From: Elgaria multicarinata webbii
Lineage: Eukaryota > Chordata > Lepidosauria > Squamata > Anguidae
Assembly (NCBI RefSeq): GCF_023053635.1
Contig: NC_086182.1
Coordinates: 7,155,001 to 7,219,000 of the forward strand
DNA: 64,000 nt
Reading direction: 5' to 3'
The notes under the pieces were generated by a model. The model was not told the origin of the DNA, made no database searches, and saw nothing but the letters and a program-made list of their open reading frames with translations. Below, one piece after another: positions 1 to 11,828 of this stretch (its first letter is position 1; each line of letters opens with the position of its first letter). The translations under genes and the position numbers were made by a program.

Positions 1-65
1 CCTGGGAATTGAACCTGCGACCTTCTGCAAGCAAAGCATGCTCTCTACCCCTGAACTAGGACTGT
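1..65 (-). mobile_element. tRNA-derived SINE head, cut by the window edge
   Basis: GGGAATTGAACCTGCGACCT and CTCTACCCCTGAACTAGG, the same tRNA-like head as at 29365 and 31735. Confidence 0.8.
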
Positions 66-1097
66 TGCTCTTACGTTGACATGGCTGTGCCTGGCTTCCA
101 GCCCGTGTGCTCTGAACCCATGTCCCTGCCCCATCAGTTCCTCTCTCTGTCATGACCTGCCTGGCCCTCCTGCTGCCGCCTGCCTGGGCGGTGCTAGCAT
201 CGGAGGCTGAGCCACTGACGGCAATTGGGCACTTGCTGGAAGTTGTTTTCAGGATGCCTTGTTGCTTTGCTCTAATGAGAGATCCCTCCGGTGGGGAATG
301 ATTTCCACTTCCTAACGCTTGCTAATGATAGGGTATGACACGTTTGGGGTCCCAGGAGTGGGCAGGAGGTGTACAGGGTGTTACCAAGGTAACCGGAGCT
401 AAGATGTAAGGGGACACAAGAGAGGTTTCTCTGTCTTCCAGGAAGGCAGGAGAGGAGATGCAGGGAGAAGGTTTGCTGAAGGAAGGAATTCTGGAGAGAG
501 ATTTGAAGCAGGACAGATGGCCTCATGTGTTGCTGGACAAGGAGAGCAAAGCTATGGCAAGCATCTGAAGGCAAATGCGACAAAGCTGTCCCAGAGCAGA
601 GAGGGAGGGGAGCTGCAAATGAGGACAAGCAACCCTTTGTTTTTCAATAGCCAAGTTGGATTTCACCTGCCAAAATTCCCATGGCTGGCTCCAGGACTGA
701 CCTGGGGGGGGGGGAGGCTGGGCAAAATGACCTCTGGTGGGGTGCTTGTGGGCATAGCTTCTGGCAGAAGGCAGCAGTGGTCTGAGCAACAGTGCAAGCA
801 GCATCAGGTGGCTGGGTCTAGCCGCACTGCAATTTCCCACAATGCCCCAGGGTGATGCTATGTCGGGGCATCCTGGGACATTAACCTGACAGTTAGGTCC
901 AGCTACCCATTACTGCTCAGAATGCTGGGCTGGACTCGATGATGAAGCAGCAGTTTTTAAAGGAGTAAGTAACACTCAGCCGGGGGCTCACCTGCTGCCC
1001 AAAATGCCAGCGTTGAAAATGCCCTCTTTTATATAACCGTTATGGGTTCCGATGATCTGCACTCTTTTGCATCTGGTCACGCAAAAGCAGCCTTTCC

Positions 1098-1208
1098 CCA
1101 AGCAAGTGACCTTCAGGTGTGTTGGACAGCAACCCCCACCATTCCCATCATGCTGGCTGGGAATGATGGGAGTTGCAGTCAAGCACATCTGGAGGACCCC
1201 CGGCTTGG
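1098..1208. mobile_element. Family C hAT-like MITE, diverged copy
   Basis: Palindrome around CATCATGCTGGCTGGGAATGATGGG with TGTTGGAC and its diverged partner. Tips worn. Confidence 0.6.
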
Positions 1209-1561
1209 CGAAAGACTGCCCGAAAGAGAGGGATGGGGAAATCTCCCTCCCCCCTGCCCCTGCCCTGCATAGCTCCTGAGGACATCCCATACACAGGCAA
1301 CCCTAATAGGTATCTCTGCCATGTTCTTCCAAGCCAAAACTGGCCAGGGAATCTTTTTGTTCCCTCCTCCCTGGCATGATCCACAATTGAGATTCTGCCT
1401 TGTATTAGGCATCTCAACTGTTCACTCCTGGGTGGGAGCTAAGGTAGGCCAGCTGGAGTGAAAAGTTGTCAAGGCCGGAGGTTGGTTCCATTCTGTCAGA
1501 GCCTCTCCTCACAATCATGTTGGGGAGGAAAGGGTTAAAGAGCCTTTGCCTATCTCTCAGG

Positions 1562-1882
1562 TAAGGTGACCATATGGAAAGGAGGGCTGGGCTCCTGTAT
1601 CTTTAACCGTTATATAGAAAAGGGAATTTCAGCAGGTGTCATTTCTATGCCTGCAGCACCTGGTGAAATTCCCTCTTCATCACAACAGTTAAAGCTGCAG
1701 GAACCCTGCCCTCTTAACCAGATACAAAAGAGGGCAAGACTCCTGCAGCTTCAACAGTTGTGGTGAAGAGAGAATTTCACCAGGTGCTGCATGCATACAA
1801 ATGACACCTGATAAAAATGCCCTTTTCTATACAACGGTTAAAGATACAGGAGCCCGGCCCTCCTTTCCATATGGTCACCCTA
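1562..1882. mobile_element. Foldback MITE family A, copy 1 (321 bp)
   Basis: Starts TAAGGTGACCATATGGAAAG and ends with the reverse complement. The whole element folds on itself, including an inner pair built on TTCCCTCTTCATCACAACAG. A perfect 7-base duplication TCTCAGG (1555-1561, 1883-1889) flanks it. Confidence 0.85.
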
Positions 1883-1889
1883 TCTCAGG

Positions 1890-4233
1890 TCCTGCAGGAA
1901 GGAGTCAGTAGGCAGCATGAATATTCCTCCTTTCAGCTTTTGTCCAGTGCACAGTATGTGCCCTGTAATTGCAGACCAAGTGGTAAAAAAAGAAAGAAAG
2001 AAAAACGTACACTTGGGGATTCTGTCCTGGCACTGGAGAGATCGAAGTCTGCTGATGTAAGACGGTGTTACATGCATCCTGGGTGAGAAGAGAGGTGCCC
2101 CCAGCCCTGCTTAGCAGCAAGGTTCCCTGTTTAGCATTGACCTGGGAGGGAGGGTGCGGGGAGACCTTCTATCGCGGGCTAGGACTTTTGCAGTTTCAGC
2201 TCTCCTGTGAGTAGCTCTCCGTATGAAGAAGCCCTTTGCTGTCAGCTATAGAGCAAAAGATTCCAATAGGTGTGGAGGATAGAGCAAAGAACTGCTCCCC
2301 AAAACCCATGGAGATCCTCCACTTCTGGGCTCCACTGATCCTCTTTCACCCACCCCTGGGCCACAATGGACATTTCTGGGGTAGTAACAAGATTTAGTCT
2401 CAATAAGGCGGTGAAGCATCTGGGTCTGGGGATTATTTGAGAAGGGGCGACGTTGATGGGGTCGGGGTGATGGAGGAACATGTGGTTTTAAATTGACATA
2501 CCTACCGTACATCTACTGGTCCCGAGCGATGGATTAAGATGAGGGTTTTTCTTTTCTTTTACGCACAGCATGAAGACTCGGCAGAGGCACCAGCTCCACT
2601 ATAGACAAAAGGAAAGGGTTAAAACAGATAGGCAGAGCCAAGGCATTCCGTCTTGCAAATCAAAATGTAAAACTTGCACTTTTTGAGACCTGACCTAGCC
2701 CATGGATTTGAAATTACTCAGTTTAGCATTTGACTGCCGTTCAGTTCTCCAAAGGAGTCTTATTTCCACTGTGCATGACTTTCATGTAGTTTCATCAGTA
2801 TGTACGTGATGCGTGAAAAATTCAAAGCAGTGCAAAAACATGAACTACGTTAGAATTCAACCAGCGGTGTAGATACTGTCAAAAAGCGGACTTTGGGTGT
2901 GACCCAGTCGAAAGTAAGCAAATCCAAACCGCCATTGATTTAAGAAGGCGGACTTAAGCTCACCCAGGAAAACCTCCAGTGAATTGTGCCCCATTTTAAT
3001 TAGCAAGAAGTGGATTTTGTGCCTCAGTCATTTTAGGGTTGTCAATTTTTGTTGCTCCTCCACCTTTAACAGCTGCTTGATCTTAGCAAGTGTTAGTGTC
3101 TATCTCCATGGCAAGAAAAGCTTTATCATCTTATTTCTGCATATCAAGCTGCTTATAAAGGCATATACTCTAAGCAATTAAACACAGACACACACACACG
3201 GAGGGTAGAGGTATGAAGTCAATTAGAGCAGGGCTGGACAGAAGGTAGATTTTGATCTATAAGTAGATCGCTGCATGAATTGCAGTAGATCTGCAAGGAT
3301 TTATTTTCTTTCTGGCTCTCAGTCAACAGCAATGTCCAAATCTCCAGTGGGGCAATTGGGACCAACTGAAATGTCTCGAAATAGTGAGCAAACTCAAAAT
3401 AGTGAGCAAGCTTTCAAGTTCTCCAGAACGCCGTGGGCTGCAGTTTACAACAGTCTTGAGCTGGGATCTAGGAGGGGCTTTGCAGGCATAATTGGATTAA
3501 TCTCTCAAATTGGATTAGCTTCCTGAAAGATGCAGCAGGGCCAGAGGAGGGAGAAGAAGAAAATCATTATGTTCTCTCCCCACCACCACCAACTCCCCCA
3601 TTTTGGAGGATGTAAAGTCTACAATTTACCCCACTTCCACCTGCAGCCTGAATTGGTCCACAGGTATCTCTTGGCCAGCAGAAAACCCCCAAATTAAGAA
3701 CCTTTATATTAGTGAAACCAAACCATAGGTGGTGATGCCGGTAGAAATCAAGAGGAGACAAATTTGGTAGCTTTGTGGGAGGAACTGGTTCAAGGCAGCC
3801 CATAACATTCCCCTCCTAATCTGCCTCCTACCTGCCCCCCCCCATTCCAGGATGCTTACCTGTCAGGATTCAAGCAAAGGGCTCCAGTGGAAGCAGGCGT
3901 CTAGACCAGCTATTGCACTCTTCTTTCCGTCTCTCCCTCTCTGCCCAACCTCTTTGTACTGCTGTCTCCTGCCCGCCCACAAGCACATGGCACTGCCTAA
4001 TCAGCCGTCCTGCCTTGCCCTCCTCCTCCCTTGGAGGAAAGAGAGAGAGAGAGAGAATATCCAGTCTTTGGGGGATGCTACGAGAGAGAACAACAAGCCA
4101 CGCAACAAAGGTCTGAGCATCAGAGGTGCGGAGGGAGCAAAAAGGGCGAAGTCGATACTTGCCAAGTGGCGCATTTGCAGCAGAGGGAGCCCGGGAGGCC
4201 CTGAATGACCAGCACCAAGTTGCACACCTGGGC
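1890..4233. other. No gene seen
   Basis: Unique-looking AT/GC-mixed sequence with only a short (CA)n near 3187. No spliced homology to any protein I know, no long frame. Confidence 0.6.
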
Positions 4234-4330
4234 AGTGGAGGCTGGTGGCTCCAATGCCAGTAGGCAGTGAATCTGCTCCGGGTTTCAGCCAGAACTCTAA
4301 AGGAGCTCTTCAAGGGGCAGAGCACAGGCA
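4234..4330. mobile_element. Foldback MITE family B, partial
   Basis: AGTGGAGGCTGGTGGCTCCA, then GTGAATCTGCTCCGGGTTTC. Only one arm is clear; a scrap of the other arm (GAGCTCCACTGACAT) is at 4371-4387. Confidence 0.6.
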
Positions 4331-4589
4331 GCTTCCTATGTACCCAGTAAGCATTACTCTCACGTAATGAGAGCTCCACTGACATAAGCAAAAGTCAATG
4401 GCGATGAAAACGCCTAGGAGGTTTATTTAGGGCAGCAGGTGTTCAGCTGTTTCTGACCTGGGACCTCCCTCTAGCGCACACACACATTTTGGGGCCCACG
4501 TCTTAGCCGTTGTGATTGTTACTATATATTTGTACGGTGGCAGCACTGCTCTCGTGACCCTGTTAGTGCAGCTCCTGGCAGCCTGGCAC

Positions 4590-4692
4590 CCACCAGATGT
4601 GTTGGGCTGCACATTCCATCATCCCCAGCCAGCAGGGCCAGTTCTCAATCAGGCTAGGGATCATGGGAGTTGTAGTCCAACATCACCCAGAA
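4590..4692. mobile_element. Family C hAT-like MITE copy
   Basis: Arms around CCAGATGTGTTGGGCTGCAC and GGGAGTTGTAGTCCAACATC. Confidence 0.65.
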
Positions 4693-5129
4693 AGCTCTAG
4701 CTATGGAGGCGGTATATAAGTGTAATAAATAAATATATCTGGAAGGCATGGGGTTTCAGGAAGCTGCTGCATTAGTCAGTCCTGAGACTTACCCAGCAGT
4801 TGCATACTGGTTCCCAGTTCCTTATTTGCATGGAACTTCGAAAGAGGTAAATTGAATAAGGATCTAATGCTTAAAGGAACCTGCACCCCACCCAGAACTA
4901 AGGTTAGGGCTACTTCATGTCATGTATCTCTGTGATGGGGAGACTGTCCCCTTCAAGACAAACAATAATCGCCAATCAAAACAGTCATGTTTGCACTACA
5001 GATATTAAGGTGCAAGGACCCCAGATGGCAACCACAAATCGTGAACTGGGACTGTGAAGCCTACAGTAATCTTTGGTCCACTGGAGGCTGGTAGTTCCAC
5101 TGTCAATAGGGCAGTGAATCCACTCCAAG

Positions 5130-5448
5130 TAGGGTGACCCTATGAAAAGGAGGACAGGGCTCCTGTATCTTTAACAGTTGCACAGAAAAGGGAATTTCAG
5201 CCAGTGTCCTTTGTATGCATGCAGCACCTGGTGTATTCCCTCTTCATCGCAACGGTTAAAGCTGCAGGAGCTATACTAGCTTGACTAGATACAAAAGAGG
5301 GCAGGGCTTCTGCAGTTTTAACTGTGGCAATGAAGAGGGAATTTCACCAGGTGCTGCATGCTTACAAATGGCACCGGCTGACATTCCCCTTTCAATACAA
5401 CTGTTAAAGACAGAGGAGCCCTTTCCTCCTTTCCATATGGTCACTCTA
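5130..5448. mobile_element. Foldback MITE family A, copy 2, inserted in a family B MITE
   Basis: TAGGGTGACCCTATG ... CCATATGGTCACTCTA with the same interior as copy 1. The flanks on both sides are halves of one family B element, sharing CTCCA at the break. Confidence 0.8.
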
Positions 5449-5599
5449 GCTCCACATTTCAGCCAGAACTCTGAAAGAGCTATCCAAGGTGCAAAGTAGA
5501 GTTCTGACTGAAACCAGAGTGGATTCACTGCCCCACTGACCGCTCCCCCCTTTGATCGCTCCTTTAGCATTCTGAATGAAACCTGAAGTGGATTCACAT

Positions 5600-5626
5600 T
5601 CATTCATATTCATATTCATATTCATA

Positions 5627-5719
<93 letters not shown>
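5600..5719. repeat. Compound microsatellite (ATTCAT)n (CT)n (CA)n
   Basis: Three simple repeats in a row, within the last arm of a family B MITE. Confidence 0.95.
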
Positions 5720-5720
<1 letters not shown>

Positions 5721-6639
5721 ACTGACATCAGAGCAAGCAGCCTCTTCTGCTTTGGAGCTCCTCAAAATGATACACCCACACATCCAGGGGACTGCTGCTC
5801 TCAGTCAAATGGCCTCAAGTCATGTCTAACCCCAAGATTTCTGATCATGGTGGTATGTGCTATGGGGTAGCTTAATTTGGGTTGGAGGTTCATTTAAACG
5901 TTGTTCATAAAACATTAAACTTCCCAAATTTCACGCAACTAAGGACCTGGAAACTAGTAATCCATTTCAGACTCCTCCAACTGCAGATCAACGGTGTGGA
6001 GGTTAAGGACCACACCTCTATACCCTACAGGAACACTCATGCCCTGACCAAGGGGAGTAAGAGGTCTATGTGTTTGCACACTTATGGTATTCTTTTACAC
6101 CGTAGATTGAGCCTTATGGTAGGCCTGCACTGGAGAACTTCCCAGTGGATTGTGGGTCAGGTTCACAATTGGGAGGGATTTTCCATCTCAGGAGGCACCA
6201 AACCATCCTGGGAGATGCCGTGTATAACAGGTTCAATCGCAGTTCATAATCCACTGACCTCAAACTCACCCTCCCAGAAGTAGCTGGCATTTCACCAGAA
6301 GTGCACTAAATAATTAAGGAAGGCTTTACAAATTAGTATTGAGATGACATGATCTGGGTATTTCCACCAACCTTTTGCCACTCCCTCTCCTTGGATTTTC
6401 AGCTGGCTCCCAACAAAGGCATATCAGAAAGCTCCAGTTTCTTCTTCCTTTCCCCACGTTTTTGGGATTTGCTAGCTCAAGGAACATAAGAGCCCCACTG
6501 GATCCTAGTCCATCCCCCATCCTGTTTTCATCAATGACAAGCCAGATGCCTCCAGAGTGCCCCACAGATAGGACAAAAAGATAATAGGTTGGATCCCAAC
6601 ATAACCCTACATCAATGGGACTCAGCAGTCAGGACCAAC

Positions 6640-7034
6640 TATCCTGGCATGTTTAGCCTGGAGAAGAGAAGATTGAGGGGAGACATGATAGCACTCTTCA
6701 AATATTTGAAAGGTTGCCACACAGAGGAGGGCCAGGATCTCTTCTCGACCCTCCCAGAGTGCAGGACACAGAATAACGGGCTCAAGTTAAAGGAAGCCAG
6801 ATTCCAGCTGGACATCAGGAAAAACTTCCTGACTGTTAGAGCAGTGCGACAATGGAATCAGTTACCTAGGGAGGTTGTGGGCTCTCCCACACTAGAGGCC
6901 TTCAAGAGGCAGCTGGACAAGCATCTGTCGGGGATGCTTTAGGGTGGATTCCTGCACTGAGCAGGGGGTTGGACTCGATGGCCTTGTAGGCCCCTTCCAA
7001 CTCTGCTGTTCTGTGATTCTATGATTCTATGATC
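6640..7034 (+). mobile_element. CR1 LINE 3' end
   Basis: Carries the tail of CR1 ORF2 (LEKRRLRGDMIALFKYLKGC ... LEAFKRQLDKHLSGML) and the untranslated tail. It ends in ATTCTATGATTCTATGAT, the CR1 3' repeat. Truncated at its 5' end as is usual. Confidence 0.92.
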
Positions 7035-7893
7035 CTGTTTTGAGGCTGGCAAGTACCCTGGTCAAGGCCCAGATAGTCCCAAGTGCAAAGAGAGAGAGAG
7101 AGAGAGAGTAACCAGTTCAATCAAACGTCATACACAGGAACCCGAATAGTGTGGTAGAAGAAGGCAGGGGCAAGGTTAAACAGTCCAGGGGTCGATCCAC
7201 AGAATTCAGTTGAGCCAAACATCAAAACCAGTCAGGGAGCATCCAGGTGGGTCATTGAGAGTCCAGGAACCAGCAAGGTCCAGAGAAGCACGGTGACACG
7301 CTGAGGATACCTCACAGTTGTCTGCAGCAGAGACCTGGTCCAGCTGTGCTGATTTATAGCTGGTCCTTAATCAGCACAGCTGGCTAATTAAGTCAGCATG
7401 TTGCTTTTAAGGGAGGCCCCATGTTATGGCATCTTCTCTGCTGTTCATGTTTGAGTCTACACCATTCGGAAGAATGAATCATCTCTGGCTCTGCCTCCTG
7501 CATTTTGGGGAGTCCATGAATGACACTGGACGGGCCACCAGGCTGCTCTTCTAATGTTTCCAGGAGTGCTGTCTGCCAGAGCCTCCAGCTCCCTGCCTGG
7601 ATCCAGCTGGGGCCCGCTGTGCTGGCTTTCCCCATCCTCTTCTTCATCCGATGAATCGTCCCCCAGGTAAGGCATGACACCAACTTAAACTCTATTGATT
7701 TCAATCTCTACTTTAAGTATGACTAAGCCTGGCCCAAACCCAAATGCTGCTCTTCCTTGTTGTTTGCCCCCATTCCTCAGACTGTATTCAGAGGCAGAAT
7801 GGTGGTTCTGTTCAGCCAACATGGGTTAATAACCTTGGACAGAGCAATCACTCATTAATTTGTCTGATCCCCTTTCCTAGCCATCAAAATTAG
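7035..7893. other. No gene seen
   Basis: Short (GA)n at 7087-7108. A minus-strand open stretch at 7457-7704 has no recognisable protein. Confidence 0.6.
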
Positions 7894-8082
7894 TAGGGGT
7901 GTGCACGGACCCCCCGCTCCGCTTCACTTCCGGATCCGCGATTTGCGGATCGGGCCGCCCCGCCCCGCCTATGTCCGCTCTGCTCTGCTCGGAGCACCGG
8001 ATCCGGATTGGAGCTCCGTTCCCCCCCCCCCCCCATAGGCTTGCATTAAGCTAAAAAAGTATACAACTTTTTTTCTGTTAAA

Positions 8083-8600
8083 GTTAGAAACCTCAAGTTT
8101 GGCACCATGACACACGCACGCCAAGACTCAAGGCAATCCCATCATCCCCTGATTTTTGGGGAATTTATGAAAACTGGGCACCCCATTCACACCCCTTTCC
8201 ATAGCTCCGTCAATTTGCACGTTAAAAATCTCAAACTCGCCACCATGATAGCTTGTCCAAGGATACATACACGCTGAGACTCAAGGCAGTCCCATCATCC
8301 CCTGATTTTTGGGGAATTTATGAAAACCGGGCACCCCATTCACACCCTTCCATAGCTTCGTCAATTTGCACGTTAAAAATCTCAAACTCGCCACCATGAA
8401 AGCTTATCCAGGGGTGCACACGCACGCCGAGACTCAAGGCAGTCCCATCATCCCCTGATTTTTGGGGAATTTATGAAAACCGGGCACCCCATTCACACCC
8501 CTTTCCATAGCTTCGTCAATTTGCACTTTAGAAACCTCAAACTCGCCACCATGATAGCTTGTCCAGGGATACATACACACGCCAAGACTCAAGGCAGTCC
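8083..8600. repeat. Tandem repeat, about 150-bp unit, about 4 copies
   Basis: Units share CTCAAACTCGCCACCATGA, GACTCAAGGCAGTCCCATCA and CCTGATTTTTGGGGAATTTA. The first marker recurs near 8231, 8382 and 8535, with a more diverged unit near 8090. It lies inside the foldback element. Confidence 0.85.
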
Positions 8601-8639
8601 CAGCAGCAGAGCCTGGTAAAGGACCAAGGGAGAGGGGGA

Positions 8640-8790
8640 CCTTACCTGCCTCCGTCCGTGGTCCGTCGCCGTCTTCAATTGAGCCCGCGGTTCCACCAGG
8701 AAGTCTGGGCCGCAAGCGGCCCAGGCTTCCTGGTGGAACCGCGGGCTCAATTGAAGACACTGACAGACTGCGAACGGAGGCAGGTAAGGG
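8640..8790. repeat. Perfect-stem inverted repeat (hairpin)
   Basis: Arms CCTTACCTGCCTCCGT...GCCCGCGGTTCCACCAGGAA and their reverse complement meet near 8714. The inner stem of about 45 bp is almost without mismatch. A second hairpin (GTTTACCGGGCCCT / AGGGCCCAGTAAAC) follows at about 8806-8866. Confidence 0.85.
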
Positions 8791-9324
8791 AGAGGAGAGC
8801 GGGGGGGGTTTACCGGGCCCTACCGCCGTCGCTGTATGGGTGACAGCGACAGGGCCCAGTAAACCCCACTTACCTTTCCGGCGGAGCTCCGGATCGAGGC
8901 GAAGGATCCGCCTTCACCTCGATCCTCTTCGCCATGCTCCGCCGGCCCCCCAATCCTCTTCGCCTCCGCCTTAAGGGCAGGCGAAGCCCCCCTGCTCCGC
9001 TCCTGCTTCTCCGGTCCGATTAGAAGCGGAGCACATCCCTAAAAATTAGTGCCCAACATCTTGTGTGTGGCAGTACATGGACTAAGTTAAATTATGCTCA
9101 AAATCTCTTGCCAGACACAGCCAGGTCAACCTGCCTAACATGATCTCCAGTCAAAAGTATTGATTTGTGGAATGGGAACGAGGCACCAACTTCAACCATG
9201 TGATGCGGAGGCTGTTTTGTAGCATTTGTGCCCATTTTGTGCGTCATGTTCCTGGTCTTCTGCTTTATGGTGGATTTGCACCTATCCTGCTTCAAGCTAT
9301 ATGCTACAAAAGCCAGTCCAAACC

Positions 9325-9600
9325 CTGGGGTGTCAGATTAAGAGGCCCAGGTTCAAATCACTACTCAGCCCTGTAGCTCATTGGGTGTGCTGTGGCCAGA
9401 CACGTGTTCTTTCTCTCTCCCCCTCTCCCTCCCTCCCTCTCTCCCTCTCTCTTCCCCTCTCTCCCTCTCTGTCATTCTCTCTCTCCCTTTCAGCCTAACC
9501 TACTTCACAGGGTCCTTATGAGGACAAAAATGGTCTGGGGGAACCCTGCACACACCACCCCAGACTCTTTGGAGGAATGTCTAATTAATAAATAAATGTT
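9325..9600 (+). mobile_element. tRNA-derived SINE with pyrimidine-rich insert
   Basis: CCCAGGTTCAAATCACTACT at the head and CTAACCTACTTCACAGGGTC in the body, separated by a (CTCCCTCT)-type run at about 9411-9492. Confidence 0.7.
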
Positions 9601-10167
9601 AAAGCCTTTGCTTTTTACATTTGCAGTTGGAATGATCTCCCTTGGTGCAGGGAGGGTGCAAAAATGTGCAAGGGTGTTTGTGTACCCGGATGTAAGTGAT
9701 GTTAATGGGAACATACAAAGACACGGCAAGGAATTTACCTGCCTTTTAAATAATGTACAGAGAGTGCATTCAGGCTTCCTGGCACTCAGAGCCGCTCTTA
9801 AAAGGGGGCTGAGGGTGTAATAGTTAATTAACCTTGACGCTAGCAGGGGCTGGAGTATGCTGAGCTATTTAATAACGCTGGGGAAGGGGTCCTAGCCTGA
9901 CCCAGTTCACCATTGCCCCCACCCCACCCCCGTTCACCTTATTGACAAAGCTAAACTCTTGAAGAGCGGCCACACTTGATCAGGATCAAACATTCTGCCT
10001 CCCGGCATGTCTGAAACGTCATAAACAGGTTGGGTGACCAAGTGTCCCTATTTTACAGAGGACAGTCCTCTATTTGAAGATGACCTCCCCCAACCCCAAT
10101 ATGGAGTGGATACCTGCATTGCCCCCAAAGAGGAAATGAGTAATCAAACAAGAGTATATATGGATAG

Positions 10168-10168
10168 A

Positions 10169-10240
<72 letters not shown>
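10168..10240. repeat. Compound microsatellite (CT)n (CA)n
   Basis: About 48 bases of CT followed by about 26 of CA. Confidence 0.95.
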
Positions 10241-10297
10241 ATACTCTTAATGCCCTGCTTTTCAATGTAAATAAAATTATCAAAGTGGCCAACAAAA

Positions 10298-10765
10298 ACC
10301 ATATTTCATTTCATTATATTTCTATACTACCCCATAGCTGAACCTCTGTGGACATTTCACACAAAAATTTAAAACCATTAAAAGTACATTATACAAAATA
10401 CAAAACCATTTATATAAAAACATATCAATAGAAAGCACACACATATATCTAAAAACATTTTAAAACAATCAACTAAAGACTATCCAAGCCCTGAATAAAA
10501 ACTCCTTATATGTTGCCAAATGCCTGAGAGAAGTTGGTTTTAACCTGGCACTGAAAAGATGGCAATGTTGGCACCAGGTGGGCCTCAGCAGGGAGATTAT
10601 TCCATAATTGGGACACCACCACCAAGGCCCTGTCTTCTGTTGCCTCCCTCTGAAGATGCTGAACATAGTGTATGGGTCAGTTCATGCTTGGAAAGGCACT
10701 CCATCAGGTATTGCAGTCCCAACTACGTAAGCCTTTATAGGTCAAAACCAGCACCTTGAATTGGA
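10298..10765 (-). mobile_element. L2 LINE 3' end
   Basis: Reverse orientation: tail TTTCTATACTACCCCATAGC, then GGCCTCAGCAGGGAGATTAT and CCAAGGCCCTGTCTTCTGTT. Confidence 0.78.
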
Positions 10766-11538
10766 CTCTGAAACATACAGACATATTTAAAACTATCAGA
10801 AAAATAAACCTAGAGAGCTGTTCTTTTCTATTTATCCCCAGAGTCTGGTATTTAGGGAAGAGTGCCTTTGGACATGGAGGTTCCATTGAGGCAGCATGAT
10901 CTATTCTTCAGAGGTTTGTCTGACCCTTTCTGAAAGCAATCTAAAACTCTTCAGATTATTGATTCTAGAAGATACAAAAGAAGGCTAGAGTGGGCTTTTA
11001 TACAGTCCCACCAGGGCTAAACCCTGGCATTCAATAACATAGTTCTAGTGCTGATCCCAGATGAGTCCTGGCTTCAAATTAAGCCCCTTCTACAGCTAGA
11101 ACTAGACTACAAGAGTCCCACGGCTCTCCTTCCCTCTCTCCTTCTTAAATCCAGCTTTCCTTCCACCACCAGAAATACAGAAGCTTTCGCCTTTGAATGC
11201 CCAGTCCTTGCAGCATGGAGTTGCCTGAACAAAGCAAGCAACACAGAGAAAGAGAAAGTAATGCTGGTGTTCAGCTCTAATGTTGTTCAGAATGCAGGAG
11301 GTTTTTTTGTTTTTAAGTCACTCCAACCTGTTTCTCAGGTTGAGATGTTTGGAGCAAAATAGAAAAGTGGTAATTCAATATTGTATTTTTAAGTGGACGT
11401 TTACCTAATTGTCCCCTGCCATCTTGCAGGACAAAGCAGCAGGAAGTTAATCAATGTCAAAAGTAGATTACAAAGGAATCTTACCACCTTGGTCTAAGAT
11501 GTAAAAAGTCCCTCCAGGAAGCAAGCCAATGAATTCAT

Positions 11539-11636
11539 CAGTGGAGGCTGCAGGCTCTGACGTCAGTGGTCCTGACTGAAACCCGGAGCGGATTCACCGC
11601 CCCACTGACATCAGAGCCATCATCCTCCACTGATAT
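11539..11636. mobile_element. Foldback MITE family B, complete small copy
   Basis: About 98 bp. Arms AGTGGAGGCTGCAGGCTCTG and its reverse complement, with GAAACCCGGAGCGGATTCAC at the turn. Confidence 0.75.
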
Positions 11637-11723
11637 CCTTTCATCTCTTTTGGAAATGACTACTAGGAATAAGGCAGGCCTGGAACCCTCAGTATCATTC
11701 AGGCCTTGCAAACTCTAGACCGG

Positions 11724-11828
11724 CAGTAGGCAAACTCCAGATGTTTTGGCATACGCAACTCCCATCAGCCCAGTGGTGAGGGATCATGGGAATTGTAGGC
11801 CAAAACTTCTGGAGGGCCACAAGTTGCT
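11724..11828. mobile_element. Family C hAT-like MITE copy
   Basis: CCAGATGTTTTGGCATACGC ... GGCCAAAACTTCTGGAGGGC; central part CAACTCCCATCAGCCC. Confidence 0.65.

Larger units (their letters stand above)
5084..5745. mobile_element. Foldback MITE family B, split by a family A MITE and a microsatellite
   Basis: Left arm 5084-5129 (ACTGGAGGCTGGTAGTTCC), then the family A insert, then the second part from 5449 with AGTGGATTCACTGCCCCACT. A CT/CA microsatellite interrupts the last arm, which resumes as CCACTGACATCAGAGCAAGC. Confidence 0.65.
7894..9041. mobile_element. 1.15-kb GC-rich non-autonomous hAT-like foldback element
   Basis: Ends are TAGGGGTGTGC and GCACATCCCTA, flanked by a perfect 8-base duplication AAAATTAG (7886-7893 and 9042-9049), the hAT size. 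The interior has about four tandem units of roughly 150 bp, then two large hairpins, then a CpG-rich arm. No transposase reading frame was found. Confidence 0.82.

Noticed and set aside
6589-6942. A 117-residue frame
   Set aside because: Tail of CR1 ORF2, repeated on the other strand at 48141-48521 and followed by the CR1 3' repeat.
8434-8843. Frames on both strands around the GC-rich hairpin
   Set aside because: Made by the inverted repeat and tandem units of a non-coding hAT-like element.
11048-11362. A 104-codon plus-strand frame
   Set aside because: No recognisable protein, low-complexity tail, no splice partners; probably chance.
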